Notes under the pieces: generated by a model
What the model was told of the DNA's origin: nothing
The model's database searches: none
What the model saw: the letters and a program-made list of their open reading frames with translations, nothing else
Position numbers and translations under genes: made by a program
Assembly (NCBI RefSeq): GCF_026642255.1
Contig: NZ_CP113264.1
Span: 5,642,001-5,706,000, forward strand
Length of the DNA: 64,000 nt
Reading direction: 5' to 3'
Origin: Streptomonospora nanhaiensis
Lineage (GTDB): Bacteria; Actinomycetota; Actinomycetes; Streptosporangiales; Streptosporangiaceae
In this document: positions 34,370 through 42,651 of the stretch, piece by piece
Numbering within the stretch: position 1 is the first letter of the stretch
How the letters are laid out: each line of letters starts with the position of its first letter

Positions 34370-35377
34370 ATGTCCACCATCGCGCTGTCCGTGCTCGACC
34401 ACGCCAGCATCGCCGAGGGGTCCACCCCCGGCCAGGCGCTCCGCTCCGCCCGGGAACTCGCCCAGCACGCGGAACGCGCGGGCTACACCCGCTTCTGGCT
34501 CTCCGAACACCACAACATGCAGGCCATCGCCAGCGCCGCCACGTCGGTCTCGCTGGGGTTCATCGCCGAGGGCACGACGAGCATCAGGGTCGGCGCCGGC
34601 GGCATCATGCTCCCGAACCACTCGCCGCTCGTCATCGCCGAGCAGTTCGGCACCCTGGAGTCGCTCTACCCGGGACGCGTCGACCTCGGCCTGGGCCGCG
34701 CGCCCGGCACCGACCCGCGCACGATGGCGGCGCTGCGCCGCGACCACAGCGCCTCCTCGACGTTCCCCAGCGACGTCCAGGAGCTCCAGGCGTTCTTCGA
34801 GCCCGCCGAACCCGGCCAGCCGGTCCGCGCCGTTCCCGGCGAGGGGCTCCGTGTCCCCCTGTGGATCCTCGGCTCCAGCCTCTTCGGCGCCCAGCTCGGC
34901 GCCCAGCTCGGCCTGCCGTACGCGTTCGCCTCGCACTTCGCCCCCGACGCCCTGTACGAGGCGCTCAAGGCCTACCGTGCGGGTTTCCGGCCCTCCGCCC
35001 AACTGGAGAAGCCCTACGTCATGGCCGGGGTGAACGCCTTCGTCGCCGACACCGACGAGGAGGCCCGCCGGCTGTTCACCACCATGCAGCAGGCGTTCCT
35101 CGGCACCCTGCGCGGCGCCCGCGGGCGCCTGCGCCCGCCGGTCGAGAGCCTCGACACGGCATGGCGTCCCGGCGAGAAGGAACGACTGGACCACATGCTT
35201 CGTTACTCGTTCGTGGGCTCCCCCGAAACCGTCCGTGAGAAGCTCGAACTGTTCGTCGCTGACACGGGTGTGGACGAGCTGATGGTGTCGTCGATGATCT
35301 ACGACCAGTCGGCCCGCCTGCGCTCGTTCGAGCTGCTCGCGGAGGTGGCCGAACTCCGGCGTCCGGAACAGGGCTGA
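34370..35377 (+). CDS. LLM-class flavin-dependent oxidoreductase (MsnO8-like)
   Basis: A 335-residue luciferase-like TIM barrel protein. [60 protein letters not shown] and [14 protein letters not shown] are the signature blocks of MsnO8-type LLM enzymes, which oxidise small substrates with reduced FMN (or F420 in some branches). GGGGAAGAGGG precedes the ATG. Divergent from the ArsR gene and presumably derepressed by the compound that enzyme handles. Substrate unknown. Confidence 0.9.
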   Translation: MSTIALSVLDHASIAEGSTPGQALRSARELAQHAERAGYTRFWLSEHHNMQAIASAATSVSLGFIAEGTTSIRVGAGGIMLPNHSPLVIAEQFGTLESLYPGRVDLGLGRAPGTDPRTMAALRRDHSASSTFPSDVQELQAFFEPAEPGQPVRAVPGEGLRVPLWILGSSLFGAQLGAQLGLPYAFASHFAPDALYEALKAYRAGFRPSAQLEKPYVMAGVNAFVADTDEEARRLFTTMQQAFLGTLRGARGRLRPPVESLDTAWRPGEKERLDHMLRYSFVGSPETVREKLELFVADTGVDELMVSSMIYDQSARLRSFELLAEVAELRRPEQG

Positions 35378-35459
35378 CCCACACCCGACCCGGGAACCGG
35401 TCAAGGGTGGCGGCGCCGAACTGTAGGCAGGCAGTGGCGCCGTCTTCCCGGTGAGGGCG

Positions 35460-35494
35460 GGCCGGGCAGGGCTCCAGCGGAGCCCGGCCCGGCC
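35460..35494. terminator. Bidirectional hairpin terminator
   Basis: A stem of 8 + 7 bp with one A-G mismatch (35460-35475 with 35479-35494) and an AGC loop, in the gap between the convergent oxidoreductase and TIGR04222 genes. Confidence 0.7.
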
Positions 35495-35548
35495 ACGGTC
35501 CCCCTGTACATCGGCCCGGAACCCGCCGCCGGTCCGCGGCCGGCGGGC

Positions 35549-36736
35549 TCAGTCGCCCCCGCCGCCACCCCCGCCGCCGCCGTCTCCTCCGCCGCCGCCG
35601 GAGTCACCGCTGCCGCCTCCCCAGCCGCCACTGCCCCATCCGCCGCCGGATCCACCGCCTCCGGACCCGTCGAAACCGCCGTTCCAGCCGTCACCGCCTG
35701 AGCCGCCGCCGAAGGTGCTGTCGGAGCCGCCGCTCTCGGAGGTGCCGCCCTGGCAGAGGTCGGCGAACTCGCAGAGGCTGTCCTGGTCGATGACGCCACC
35801 GCCGCCGCCCGCGTCACCCCCGTCCCCCGACACAGCGTTGGCCGCGGTGAGGTCCGGGCTGAAGGCCGGCGATCCGTCCTCGGACACCGCCCTGCTGGAG
35901 CTCCGATCGCGGCCACCGGCCCGCAGCGCCCGGAAACCGGTGACCGCCGTGCGGCGAACCGCCTGGTCCCGGGTCATCTCGGCCGTGGTCAGGGCCGTGG
36001 TGTTCCCGTAGCGCTCCCGGGCCCGCGAGACGACCTCGTCGCCCGCCGCGGTGTTGGGAAGGACGGCCGGGCCGCCTGTCGCGGCCAGGACCGCCTGTGC
36101 GGCAACCAGGAGGGCCGAGGCCGCGAGGCCGCCCGCCAGGGCTGCCAGCCCCGGGTTCGTCGGCTCCAGCAGGAAGAACGTCCCCGCTCCCACCGCGGCG
36201 ACCAGCAGCGAGAGGATCCTCCGCCCGCGGATGACCCTCGGGAGCCCCGCCCGCCGCTCCAGGATCGCGCGGACCTCCGGGGTGTCGACGATCAGCCCGG
36301 ACCCGGCCAGGTCCCGTCTGATCTGCTCCACGCTGCGGCCCGTCACCACGCGGCGCACCATCTCCCGGGCGCTGACCCCGACGCGCTTCTTGAACGCCCT
36401 CACCAGGACGCGCCGTGTGGGGTCCTTCTCGTGCGCGTAGGGAACGCCGGGTCCCACGAGGGTGAAGAACCCCCTGGCGGCCTGGCTCCGGATGCGGTCG
36501 CCCAGGAACGCGTCCACAACCGCCGTCTCCCCCACCCGCACCGGTCCCCCGGCGAGGAAGGCCAGCTCGTTCGGGCTCAGCTCGTCGGGGTCGGGGGCCG
36601 GGACCGGTCCCGGGCTCCTGCGGAGAGCGGCCCGGAGATCGAGATGACCGCGAACGACCCGCAGAAGCGGGACGCCTCCGACCAGGAGGCCTGCGGCCGC
36701 CCCCAGAACCAGGAAGAGAATAGAACTGCCGTCCAT
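35549..36736 (-). CDS. TIGR04222-type membrane protein with poly-glycine C-terminus
   Basis: A 395-residue protein. An N-terminal membrane span (SILFLVLGAAAGLLVGGVPL) precedes the TIGR04222 domain: DELSPNELAFLAGGPVRVGE, TAVVDAFLGDRI, and an R-x-x-L-V-G-P-G stretch. Two further spans lie around residues 170-215. The last 70 residues are almost pure Gly with Ser, Asp and Trp. This family, known from Streptomyces, typically ends in a Gly-rich tail with Cys residues, thought to be a target of export or modification, but its function is unknown. Only one pair of Cys (in LCEFADLCQG) is present here just before the tail. Confidence 0.85.
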   Translation of the reverse strand: MDGSSILFLVLGAAAGLLVGGVPLLRVVRGHLDLRAALRRSPGPVPAPDPDELSPNELAFLAGGPVRVGETAVVDAFLGDRIRSQAARGFFTLVGPGVPYAHEKDPTRRVLVRAFKKRVGVSAREMVRRVVTGRSVEQIRRDLAGSGLIVDTPEVRAILERRAGLPRVIRGRRILSLLVAAVGAGTFFLLEPTNPGLAALAGGLAASALLVAAQAVLAATGGPAVLPNTAAGDEVVSRARERYGNTTALTTAEMTRDQAVRRTAVTGFRALRAGGRDRSSSRAVSEDGSPAFSPDLTAANAVSGDGGDAGGGGGVIDQDSLCEFADLCQGGTSESGGSDSTFGGGSGGDGWNGGFDGSGGGGSGGGWGSGGWGGGSGDSGGGGGDGGGGGGGGGD

Positions 36737-37210
36737 CCCCGCCGCCTTTCCGCGTCGGTGTCGGGATCACGCTCCCTCCGGCCGTCCCGGCCGGAACGGC
36801 CCACCCATCCAACACCACGGCGATATCGCGGACGCGGGGTGGCCTGGCATTACACCCCCGGCCATGACATCCCGGCGAACCGCGTGCCATCATGGTCACT
36901 CGACGAGCACCGATCGTGACCTCCCTGGCAGCGCGGACGTGAACCACCGACTCCCCGGTTACCGGCATCCACCTGGGCCGACATCGAGCCCTGTGGAAAG
37001 TGTGTGGCCCCGTGCCCCGGAGGGCATCCTGAAGAAAGATGGCCACATCCGGCCAGGACGCGGGGCGGCACCCGAGCCCGTGTCGGATAGTGGTTCCCCA
37101 GGGTCACTCAGAACCCGCACGCACACCCCCGGTGGACCCCCGCCTCGGTTCACCGGCGCAGAGCCGCACCCCGGCGGCGCCCTCAGCCCTTCCCGCAAGG
37201 AGTCAGTTCC
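36737..37210. other. Divergent intergenic region before the Flp pilin gene
   Basis: No supportable gene. It must hold the promoters of the TIGR04222 gene and the Flp pilin gene. I found no convincing -35/-10 pair; only the AAGGAG ribosome site (about 37196-37202) before the pilin GTG is clear. Confidence 0.4.
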
Positions 37211-37423
37211 GTGAACAGTCCCAACAGGTTCTGGGTGACGCTCAGCACCTACCTGGCGCCCCCCTCCGAGAGGCAGGACGAGGGCGCGGGGATCGTCGAA
37301 TACGCCGCCATCCTCATCCTCGTCGCGGCCATCGCCGTCGCCGTTTTCGCTCTCGGCCTCCCCCAAAGCATCAGCGATGGCATCGGGATGTCCGTGACGA
37401 GCATCCTCCAAGGGAACCCGTAG
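37211..37423 (+). CDS. flp: Flp/Fap-type major pilin precursor
   Basis: A 70-residue protein with a 25-residue leader and the class III prepilin motif DEG/AGIVEYAAIL: cleavage after Gly25 leaves Glu30 at +5 and Tyr31 at +6, followed by the 20-residue hydrophobic helix ILVAAIAVAVFALGL and a short tail. That is the standard Flp pilin layout. It is the likely major subunit for the Tad machine at 20-27 kb, though ten kilobases away. GTG start with AAGGAG. High expression would be expected. Confidence 0.92.
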   Translation: MNSPNRFWVTLSTYLAPPSERQDEGAGIVEYAAILILVAAIAVAVFALGLPQSISDGIGMSVTSILQGNP

Positions 37424-37501
37424 ACCGGGTTTCTCCTCGCGAAACAACGAGCAAAGATCCCGTCGGTACACGAGTCAGAACAAAAGAGAAACGGGAAGAA
37501 G

Positions 37502-38554
37502 TTGAAAACGGATCCCCAGTCTTCCCAGAACGAGGGGCGCAACAGGAGGTTGGTACGGGGCTCACTGGCCGTGTCTGCAGCCCTTCTTCTCACCTCTGGT
37601 TGCGTGGTCGCCTCAGGCGAGGCCCCTGACACCGACGGAACTCAAACCTCTGCCCCGGAATCCGAAAGCGAACCATCCCAGGATCCCGGCAGCAGCCCAG
37701 AAATCATTGCAAGCAGCACAGCGACGTCCACGAACTTGGGCTCCGACCTCCAGGTGGACGTCTATGCTCTCGAGACCGTAGGGAACGGGTTACTCAGGCT
37801 ACGCCTGGGCCTGACCAATAATTCCGGGGAAAATTTCCTTCTCTACAGCGGCCTGAGCGACCAGGAGAACCTTCATACAGCAAGCCAGATCACACTTCTC
37901 GATGCGGTCAACCAGACACGCCACCTCAGCTACGAACAGACCAGCGGGTCTTGCTTTTGCGCCTCAACAGACGGAAATGTTGCAACCGGGGAAACCTTGG
38001 ATCTCTGGGTCGTATACCCCGAGCCCCCAAGCGACGTCGAAACCATGACAATAACAACGCCCATGACACCCCCCATCATGGACGTCCCTATCACCCAGTC
38101 TTCAGAAACTGTCGAAAATTCTGGACTCGAAGAACCTGAGATCATTCCCCTGACAATGATTTCAGATAACATCGAGGACCAGACGGGTCGCACCGAAAAT
38201 AACGACGAAGTAAGCATCATCCTCGCCTCTGACGTGCTGTTCGAAACAAACAGTGCAAATCTCGGTCCAGATTCGCAAGAAATTCTGGCACAGGTGGCAA
38301 CAGAGATAGATGACGCAAGCGCGGGCGTTGTGAACATCGATGGCTACGCCGATAACACCGGAAACGACTCAGTCAACCTTCCCTTGTCAAGCGAACGTGC
38401 AGAAGCAGTAGAAGGAACCCTCCAAGAACTGGTCTCAAGAGAGGGGGTAACCTTCGAAGTGGAGGGACACGGTTCTGCGGACCCGATAGCCGACAATGAA
38501 ACAGAAGAGGGTCGCGAACGCAACCGTCGAGTCACCGTCACATTCGCGAAGTAG
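37502..38554 (+). CDS. OmpA-like peptidoglycan-binding lipoprotein with a DUF4352-like domain
   Basis: A 350-residue lipoprotein: signal peptide with lipobox LLTSGC (Cys34), a Ser/Glu-rich linker, a beta-rich domain (about 75-205) with the CxC motif GSCFCAST, and a C-terminal OmpA-like domain (about 240-350: ILASDVLFETNSANLGPDSQ, VNIDGYADNTGNDSVNLPLS, ERNRRVTVTF) with the Asp and Arg that bind diaminopimelate. It would anchor to both membrane and cell wall. TTG start with GGGAAG. Codon use is unlike its neighbours, with many A/T third positions and a TTA codon at 37790-37792. The middle domain resembles the next protein. Confidence 0.85.
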   Translation: MKTDPQSSQNEGRNRRLVRGSLAVSAALLLTSGCVVASGEAPDTDGTQTSAPESESEPSQDPGSSPEIIASSTATSTNLGSDLQVDVYALETVGNGLLRLRLGLTNNSGENFLLYSGLSDQENLHTASQITLLDAVNQTRHLSYEQTSGSCFCASTDGNVATGETLDLWVVYPEPPSDVETMTITTPMTPPIMDVPITQSSETVENSGLEEPEIIPLTMISDNIEDQTGRTENNDEVSIILASDVLFETNSANLGPDSQEILAQVATEIDDASAGVVNIDGYADNTGNDSVNLPLSSERAEAVEGTLQELVSREGVTFEVEGHGSADPIADNETEEGRERNRRVTVTFAK

Positions 38555-38562
38555 GGGTCGAC

Positions 38563-39090
38563 ATGATCAAACTTTCCAGCCGCCCTGGCCTCGTCGTGTT
38601 AGCCGTGGCCACTTTTTTCGCCACTGCGACAGGAGTCAGTTCGGCATCTGCCACCCCCCTGGCCTCCGACCTCGAAAGCCTTGGGAGCGCCCCAGGGAAC
38701 AGCGACCAGTCAGACGGCCTGACCGCCACTGTCCACCAGGCAGAACGTGACGAGACAGGAGCATTCCTCTCGGTTGCATGGAGTATCGAAAACTCCGGGA
38801 GTAATGCGCGAGGAATCGTCTGGCTGAGGGACCGAGCATACAGCTATTCAGGGCCGAACTATGCTGGCGTAACCGCCGTGAGTGGTGATTCGGGCACCAG
38901 ATTCCATCCCATCATGGATGGGAACGGCGAATGCCTTTGCTCTGGCCCCACGTCAAACAATATCGCACAGCAGGTCGAACCCGGCTCCCAGGTCGCATAC
39001 TGGTCCATGTTCTCAGTGCCGAGTGACATTGATTCGATAAACATCGAAATACCGAATTTCGAGCCCATCGAGGATGTTCCGATTTCCTGA
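38563..39090 (+). CDS. Secreted single-domain paralogue of the lipoprotein's middle domain
   Basis: A 175-residue protein with a Sec signal peptide (cleavage near ASA at about residue 30). The mature domain aligns by eye with residues 75-205 of the preceding lipoprotein: GECLCSGP against GSCFCAST, then a Gly-Ser/Thr turn, YWSMFSVPSDIDSINIEIPN against WVVYPEPPSDVETMTI, and a shared ending DVPI. It starts nine bases after the lipoprotein stop, so both are co-transcribed. It also shows relaxed codon use and a TTA codon (38599-38601). The fold is probably an immunoglobulin-like (DUF4352-type) sandwich; ligand unknown. Confidence 0.75.
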   Translation: MIKLSSRPGLVVLAVATFFATATGVSSASATPLASDLESLGSAPGNSDQSDGLTATVHQAERDETGAFLSVAWSIENSGSNARGIVWLRDRAYSYSGPNYAGVTAVSGDSGTRFHPIMDGNGECLCSGPTSNNIAQQVEPGSQVAYWSMFSVPSDIDSINIEIPNFEPIEDVPIS

Positions 39091-39132
39091 CCCCTGTTCC
39101 GTTCCCTTTCCGGACACCCGTAGGAGACGGCG

Positions 39133-39807
39133 TTGCCCACCCCCCACCGCCCCGCCCCCGGAGGCAGCCGACGGCCCTCCCCCAGCGGACCGCCCGGACG
39201 CTCGGGCGCACGCCACGGGCCGCCTCGTGTGCGGGCCCGGATCGAACGCGCCTCCCGCTGGTTCCGTCCGGCACGAAGATCCGGACAGGACGGGGGCGCG
39301 GCTCTCGTCGAGCTCGCGGCGGTCACCGTACTGGCCGCGGCGATCATGGTCTCGGTGTACCAGCTCGAACTGAGCCAGACCTTCAACAGCGGGGTCCGGC
39401 AGATGGTCTGTCTGGTCGAGGGGCCCGACTGCGGCGACGAGACGTGGGTCGACGCCGACCGTCCGGAGGAACCCGAGCAGTACGAGTGGAGCGGCGACGA
39501 CCCCACCTCCACCGAGAACCAGAGCCTCGCCATGCGCATGTCCGCTGACGCCGGGTGGACCGACGGCGAATGGCAGTGCCTGAGCAACCTGTGGGGCACC
39601 ATCTCCAGCTGGGACCACACCGTCGTCGACACCGAGACGGGCAACAGCGGCATCGCCGGGTTCAACCCGGCCAGGCACGGCTCGATGCCCGCCGGTTACA
39701 TGGAGAGCCCGTCGGCGCAGATCTCCTGGGGGATCGGCTACATCGCTGCCGCCTACGACTCGCCCTGCGGCGCCTTCGCGCAGTGGGAGGGTTCCGGCAC
39801 CTACTGA
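39133..39807 (+). CDS. Pseudopilin fused to a degenerate lytic transglycosylase-like domain
   Basis: A 224-residue protein starting at the TTG at 39133, behind TAGGAG. After a basic leader the prepilin motif DGG/AALVELAAVTVL follows: cleavage after Gly55 leaves Glu60 at +5. Residues about 138-224 match the small actinobacterial SLT-type transglycosylase domain: EWQCLSNLWGTISSW, then G-I-A-G-F-N-P-A-R-H-G-S-M, SAQISWGIGYIAAAYDSPCG and a W/Y end. In active relatives the first block reads LWxxESxW; here the catalytic Glu is Ile157. It is thus probably a non-catalytic glycan-binding tip or minor pilin exported by the Tad system. It follows the lipoprotein pair by 42 bases. The motif comparison is from memory. 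Confidence 0.8.
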   Translation: MPTPHRPAPGGSRRPSPSGPPGRSGARHGPPRVRARIERASRWFRPARRSGQDGGAALVELAAVTVLAAAIMVSVYQLELSQTFNSGVRQMVCLVEGPDCGDETWVDADRPEEPEQYEWSGDDPTSTENQSLAMRMSADAGWTDGEWQCLSNLWGTISSWDHTVVDTETGNSGIAGFNPARHGSMPAGYMESPSAQISWGIGYIAAAYDSPCGAFAQWEGSGTY

Positions 39808-39847
39808 ACCCGCCCTCGGCGCGTGTCCGCCGAGACCAGCGCCCCGT

Positions 39848-39882
39848 GCGCCGCCCCCGCCCTGCGGGGGACGGCGCCTTTC
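39848..39882 (+). terminator. Hairpin terminator with T-rich tail after the pseudopilin gene
   Basis: A 12-bp stem (39848-39859 with 39865-39882, one bulged A) is followed by CTTTCTCATT, one of the few hairpins here with a T-rich tail. It ends the Flp/lipoprotein/pseudopilin cluster. Confidence 0.75.
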
Positions 39883-40107
39883 TCATTCCCCGGACGACCC
39901 CTGGTGTGCGCAAAAGCCGCACATTGACCGGCAAACCTTCAGGCAGTAATCCGACATAAAGTACTTTCTACTTGGACAGGACCCATAGCCTGAGCGTTCA
40001 TTCCCCACGCCTTTCCCTGCCGGGGGGCTCGGATCGGCGTGGTCGACGGGGGTCGGCGCCTTCCCGCGCGAGAGAACGCCGAGCGGCGCCGGGAACACGG
40101 GGGGCCA

Positions 40108-42561
40108 GTGAAGATCGCCTATCTGATCAACGACATGTACGGCATCGGCGGCACCGTCCGTACCGTCGCCAACCAGGCGGCGGCGCTGTCGGCACGGCAC
40201 GAGGTCGAGATCGTCTCGGTGTTCCGGCACCGCGCCGAGCCCGCCCTGCCCGTGCCGTCCGGGGTGCGCCTGCGGCCCCTCGTCGACGTGCGCAAGGACA
40301 GGCGGGGCCCCGGCGCCGGGGCGGAGGGGCGCCCCCTGTACGAGGGGTCCGAGCGGGCCGGGCTCCCGCCTGAGCTGTTCCCGCAGGAGGACACCCGGGG
40401 GTCCACGCACAGCCGGCTCACGGACGACCGGTTGGAGGAGTACCTGGCCACCACGGACGCCGACGTGGTCGTGGGAACCCGGCCCGGTCTGAACGTCGTG
40501 ATCGCCCGCGCCGCCCCGAGCCGGGTGGTGAAGGTGGGCCAGGAGCACCTGACCTACGACCAGCACTCCGAACCGCTGCGCCGGGTGATGGAGGCCGAGT
40601 ACCCCCGCCTGGACGCGTTCGTGACGGTGACCGAGGCCGACGCGCGCACCTACGCGGAGCGCATGCCGATGCCGGGGGTCCGGGTGCTGTCCATCCCGAA
40701 CTCGGTGCCCGCCCCGCCGTTCACCGCCAACGGCCACAACACGCGGACGATCGTGGCCGCCGGGCGGCTGGCGCCCAGCAAGCGGCACGACCTGTTGGTG
40801 GAGGCTTTCTCCATGGTCGGCGACGAGTTCCCCGAATGGACACTGCGCATCTACGGGCGCGGCGACAAGCGTGCGTCGCTGGTCCGGCTGGTGCGTTCGC
40901 TGGGCCTCCAGGACCGCGTGTGGCTCATGGGGCCGCACCCGCGGGTGGAGGAAGCCTGGGCCCAGGGTGCGTTCGCCGCGGTCACCTCCAGCGAGGAGCC
41001 GTTCGGGATGACCATCGTGGAGGCCATGCGGTCGGGGCTGCCCGTGGTGAGTACCGACTGCCCGCACGGGCCGGCGTCGATCATCCGCGACCGCGAGGAC
41101 GGGCTGCTGGTGCCCAACCGGTCGGCCCAGGGCATCGCCGAGGGGTTGTCCACACTGATGGCCGACGACGGCCTCCGCCGCCGGATGTCCGCGGCGGCCC
41201 TCCTGGGTTCCGAGCGGTTCGACCCGGCCAACGTCGTGCGCCTGCACGAGGAGCTGTTCTCCGAGTTGGCCGGGCGGGCGCCGCGGGCGCCGGCGCCCGC
41301 GGCGCCCGTGCCCCGGCCCGGGCCGCCGGCGGCGTGCCGGGTGCGTGCGGGGGGCGACGGCCCGGCCGTGCTCTCGTTCACGGATCCTCCCGACGAGGTG
41401 GTGCTGGTGCGCCCGGGACAGCGGGTCGCGCTGACCCCCGGCCCCGGGGGCGAGGTGGTGGTGGACGCCGAGCGGGACCGCCTGGCGGCGCGCACGTGGG
41501 AGGTGTGCCGGGTCGACGGGGGCCGGGTGAGCCCCGTCGAGGACGTCGAGATCCACCAGCACGGCTACCCGCTGGCCGCCGACGGCGTCGACCGGCTCGC
41601 CCTGGTGGTCCCCGCCCGTTCCGGCAAGGGCCGTCTGGTGCTGCACGTGCGCCGCTCCGCCCGCCACGCGGAGGTGGAACGCGTGGAGGTCGCCGACGGG
41701 CTGATCACCGTGCGGGGGCGGGTCCTGGGCCGGGGCGGGCCGGACGCCGGGGCCAGACTCGCCGTGCGGCTCCGCGAGGCGCCGCAGGCCCCGCGGGAGT
41801 TCTCGGCCCCGGTGGCCGCCGACGGCCTCTTCACCGCGGTGATCGACCCGGAGGCGGTGGTGCGCGGTCGGGAGGGGATGTCGCAGAAGTGGGAGATGCG
41901 GCTGGTGCTGTCCGACGGCGCCGAGTGCACCCTGGGCCGTCACCTGTCCGGGGTGGCCGGCTACAAGAAGATCATCGACTACCCGGCGCAGCGGGTGGAG
42001 TCCCCGCACGGGGGCGGGGTACGGGTGCGGCCCTACTACACGGTCAACGACCGCCTGGGGCTGCTGACGTCCCCGTCCGCGCCGTCCCTGGAGGTGGGCG
42101 AGGTACGGGTGCGTCCGACGGGGCTCCACGGAAGGCGTCTGCGGTTCGAGGCGCACCTGGACGGCTCGTTGCCGGAGGGTGCCGAGTACGCGGTGGAGGT
42201 GGTGCGCGGCACCGACGTGGGCCGGCGCTTCCCCCTGCACGCCGAGGGTCCGCGGAGTCGGCCGGGGACGGCCTCCGTCCCCGGGGGCGGTCGCCTCGTG
42301 GGGACCCTGCCGCTGCTCCGGGGCGAGGAGTACGGCGACGCGTCCCCTCTTCGGGTCACGTGGCAGCTGCGGCTCCTGGCGGGGCCCGCGGACGCGATGG
42401 GCCGGGTGAGGGCCGAAGAGGTTCCCGGGCACACGGCACGCCGCTGGAGCCGTGGCCCGTACCTGCGTTCGGTGACAGTGACGCCGGTGGGATCGGGCGA
42501 CCTCAAGGTCACCGTCGCCGACGTGCACCTGTGGGGCTCGGTCAGCCGGCGTCTGCGCTGA
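40108..42561 (+). CDS. GT-B glycosyltransferase (family 4) with a long C-terminal extension
   Basis: An 817-residue protein. Residues 1-405 are a GT-B fold glycosyltransferase: KIAYLINDMYGIGGTVRTVA with the Gly-rich acceptor loop, IVAAGRLAPSKRHDLLVEAF at the start of the second Rossmann half, and the E-x7-E motif EEPFGMTIVEAM. After a Pro/Ala linker (about 395-415) another 400 residues of beta-rich sequence follow without a recognised family. Cytoplasmic; no membrane span. Similar layouts occur in glycosyltransferases making wall teichoic or capsule-like polymers. GTG start behind GGGGGG. Monocistronic, ended by a 17-bp hairpin. The donor sugar cannot be told. Confidence 0.85.
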   Translation: MKIAYLINDMYGIGGTVRTVANQAAALSARHEVEIVSVFRHRAEPALPVPSGVRLRPLVDVRKDRRGPGAGAEGRPLYEGSERAGLPPELFPQEDTRGSTHSRLTDDRLEEYLATTDADVVVGTRPGLNVVIARAAPSRVVKVGQEHLTYDQHSEPLRRVMEAEYPRLDAFVTVTEADARTYAERMPMPGVRVLSIPNSVPAPPFTANGHNTRTIVAAGRLAPSKRHDLLVEAFSMVGDEFPEWTLRIYGRGDKRASLVRLVRSLGLQDRVWLMGPHPRVEEAWAQGAFAAVTSSEEPFGMTIVEAMRSGLPVVSTDCPHGPASIIRDREDGLLVPNRSAQGIAEGLSTLMADDGLRRRMSAAALLGSERFDPANVVRLHEELFSELAGRAPRAPAPAAPVPRPGPPAACRVRAGGDGPAVLSFTDPPDEVVLVRPGQRVALTPGPGGEVVVDAERDRLAARTWEVCRVDGGRVSPVEDVEIHQHGYPLAADGVDRLALVVPARSGKGRLVLHVRRSARHAEVERVEVADGLITVRGRVLGRGGPDAGARLAVRLREAPQAPREFSAPVAADGLFTAVIDPEAVVRGREGMSQKWEMRLVLSDGAECTLGRHLSGVAGYKKIIDYPAQRVESPHGGGVRVRPYYTVNDRLGLLTSPSAPSLEVGEVRVRPTGLHGRRLRFEAHLDGSLPEGAEYAVEVVRGTDVGRRFPLHAEGPRSRPGTASVPGGGRLVGTLPLLRGEEYGDASPLRVTWQLRLLAGPADAMGRVRAEEVPGHTARRWSRGPYLRSVTVTPVGSGDLKVTVADVHLWGSVSRRLR

Positions 42562-42603
42562 CGCGCGGCGGCGTCCCGGCGGGCCGCGGCCGCCACCGGA
42601 GCA

Positions 42604-42648
42604 CGGCGTCCGCGGGCGGGTCCCGGCAGGGCCCGCCCGCGGACGCCG
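42604..42648. terminator. Very strong bidirectional hairpin terminator
   Basis: A perfect 17-bp stem (42604-42620 with 42632-42648) with an 11-base loop between the convergent glycosyltransferase and YezG-like genes. Confidence 0.8.
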
Positions 42649-42651
42649 CGG

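Noticed and set aside
35540-35720. GCC/CCG-rich repetitive stretch considered as a tandem DNA repeat
   Set aside because: It encodes the poly-glycine tail of the TIGR04222 protein on the minus strand and needs no separate explanation.
39883-42528. An 881-codon minus-strand frame across the glycosyltransferase gene
   Set aside because: Shadow frame; the plus strand shows GT-B motifs, a ribosome site and proper terminators on both sides.
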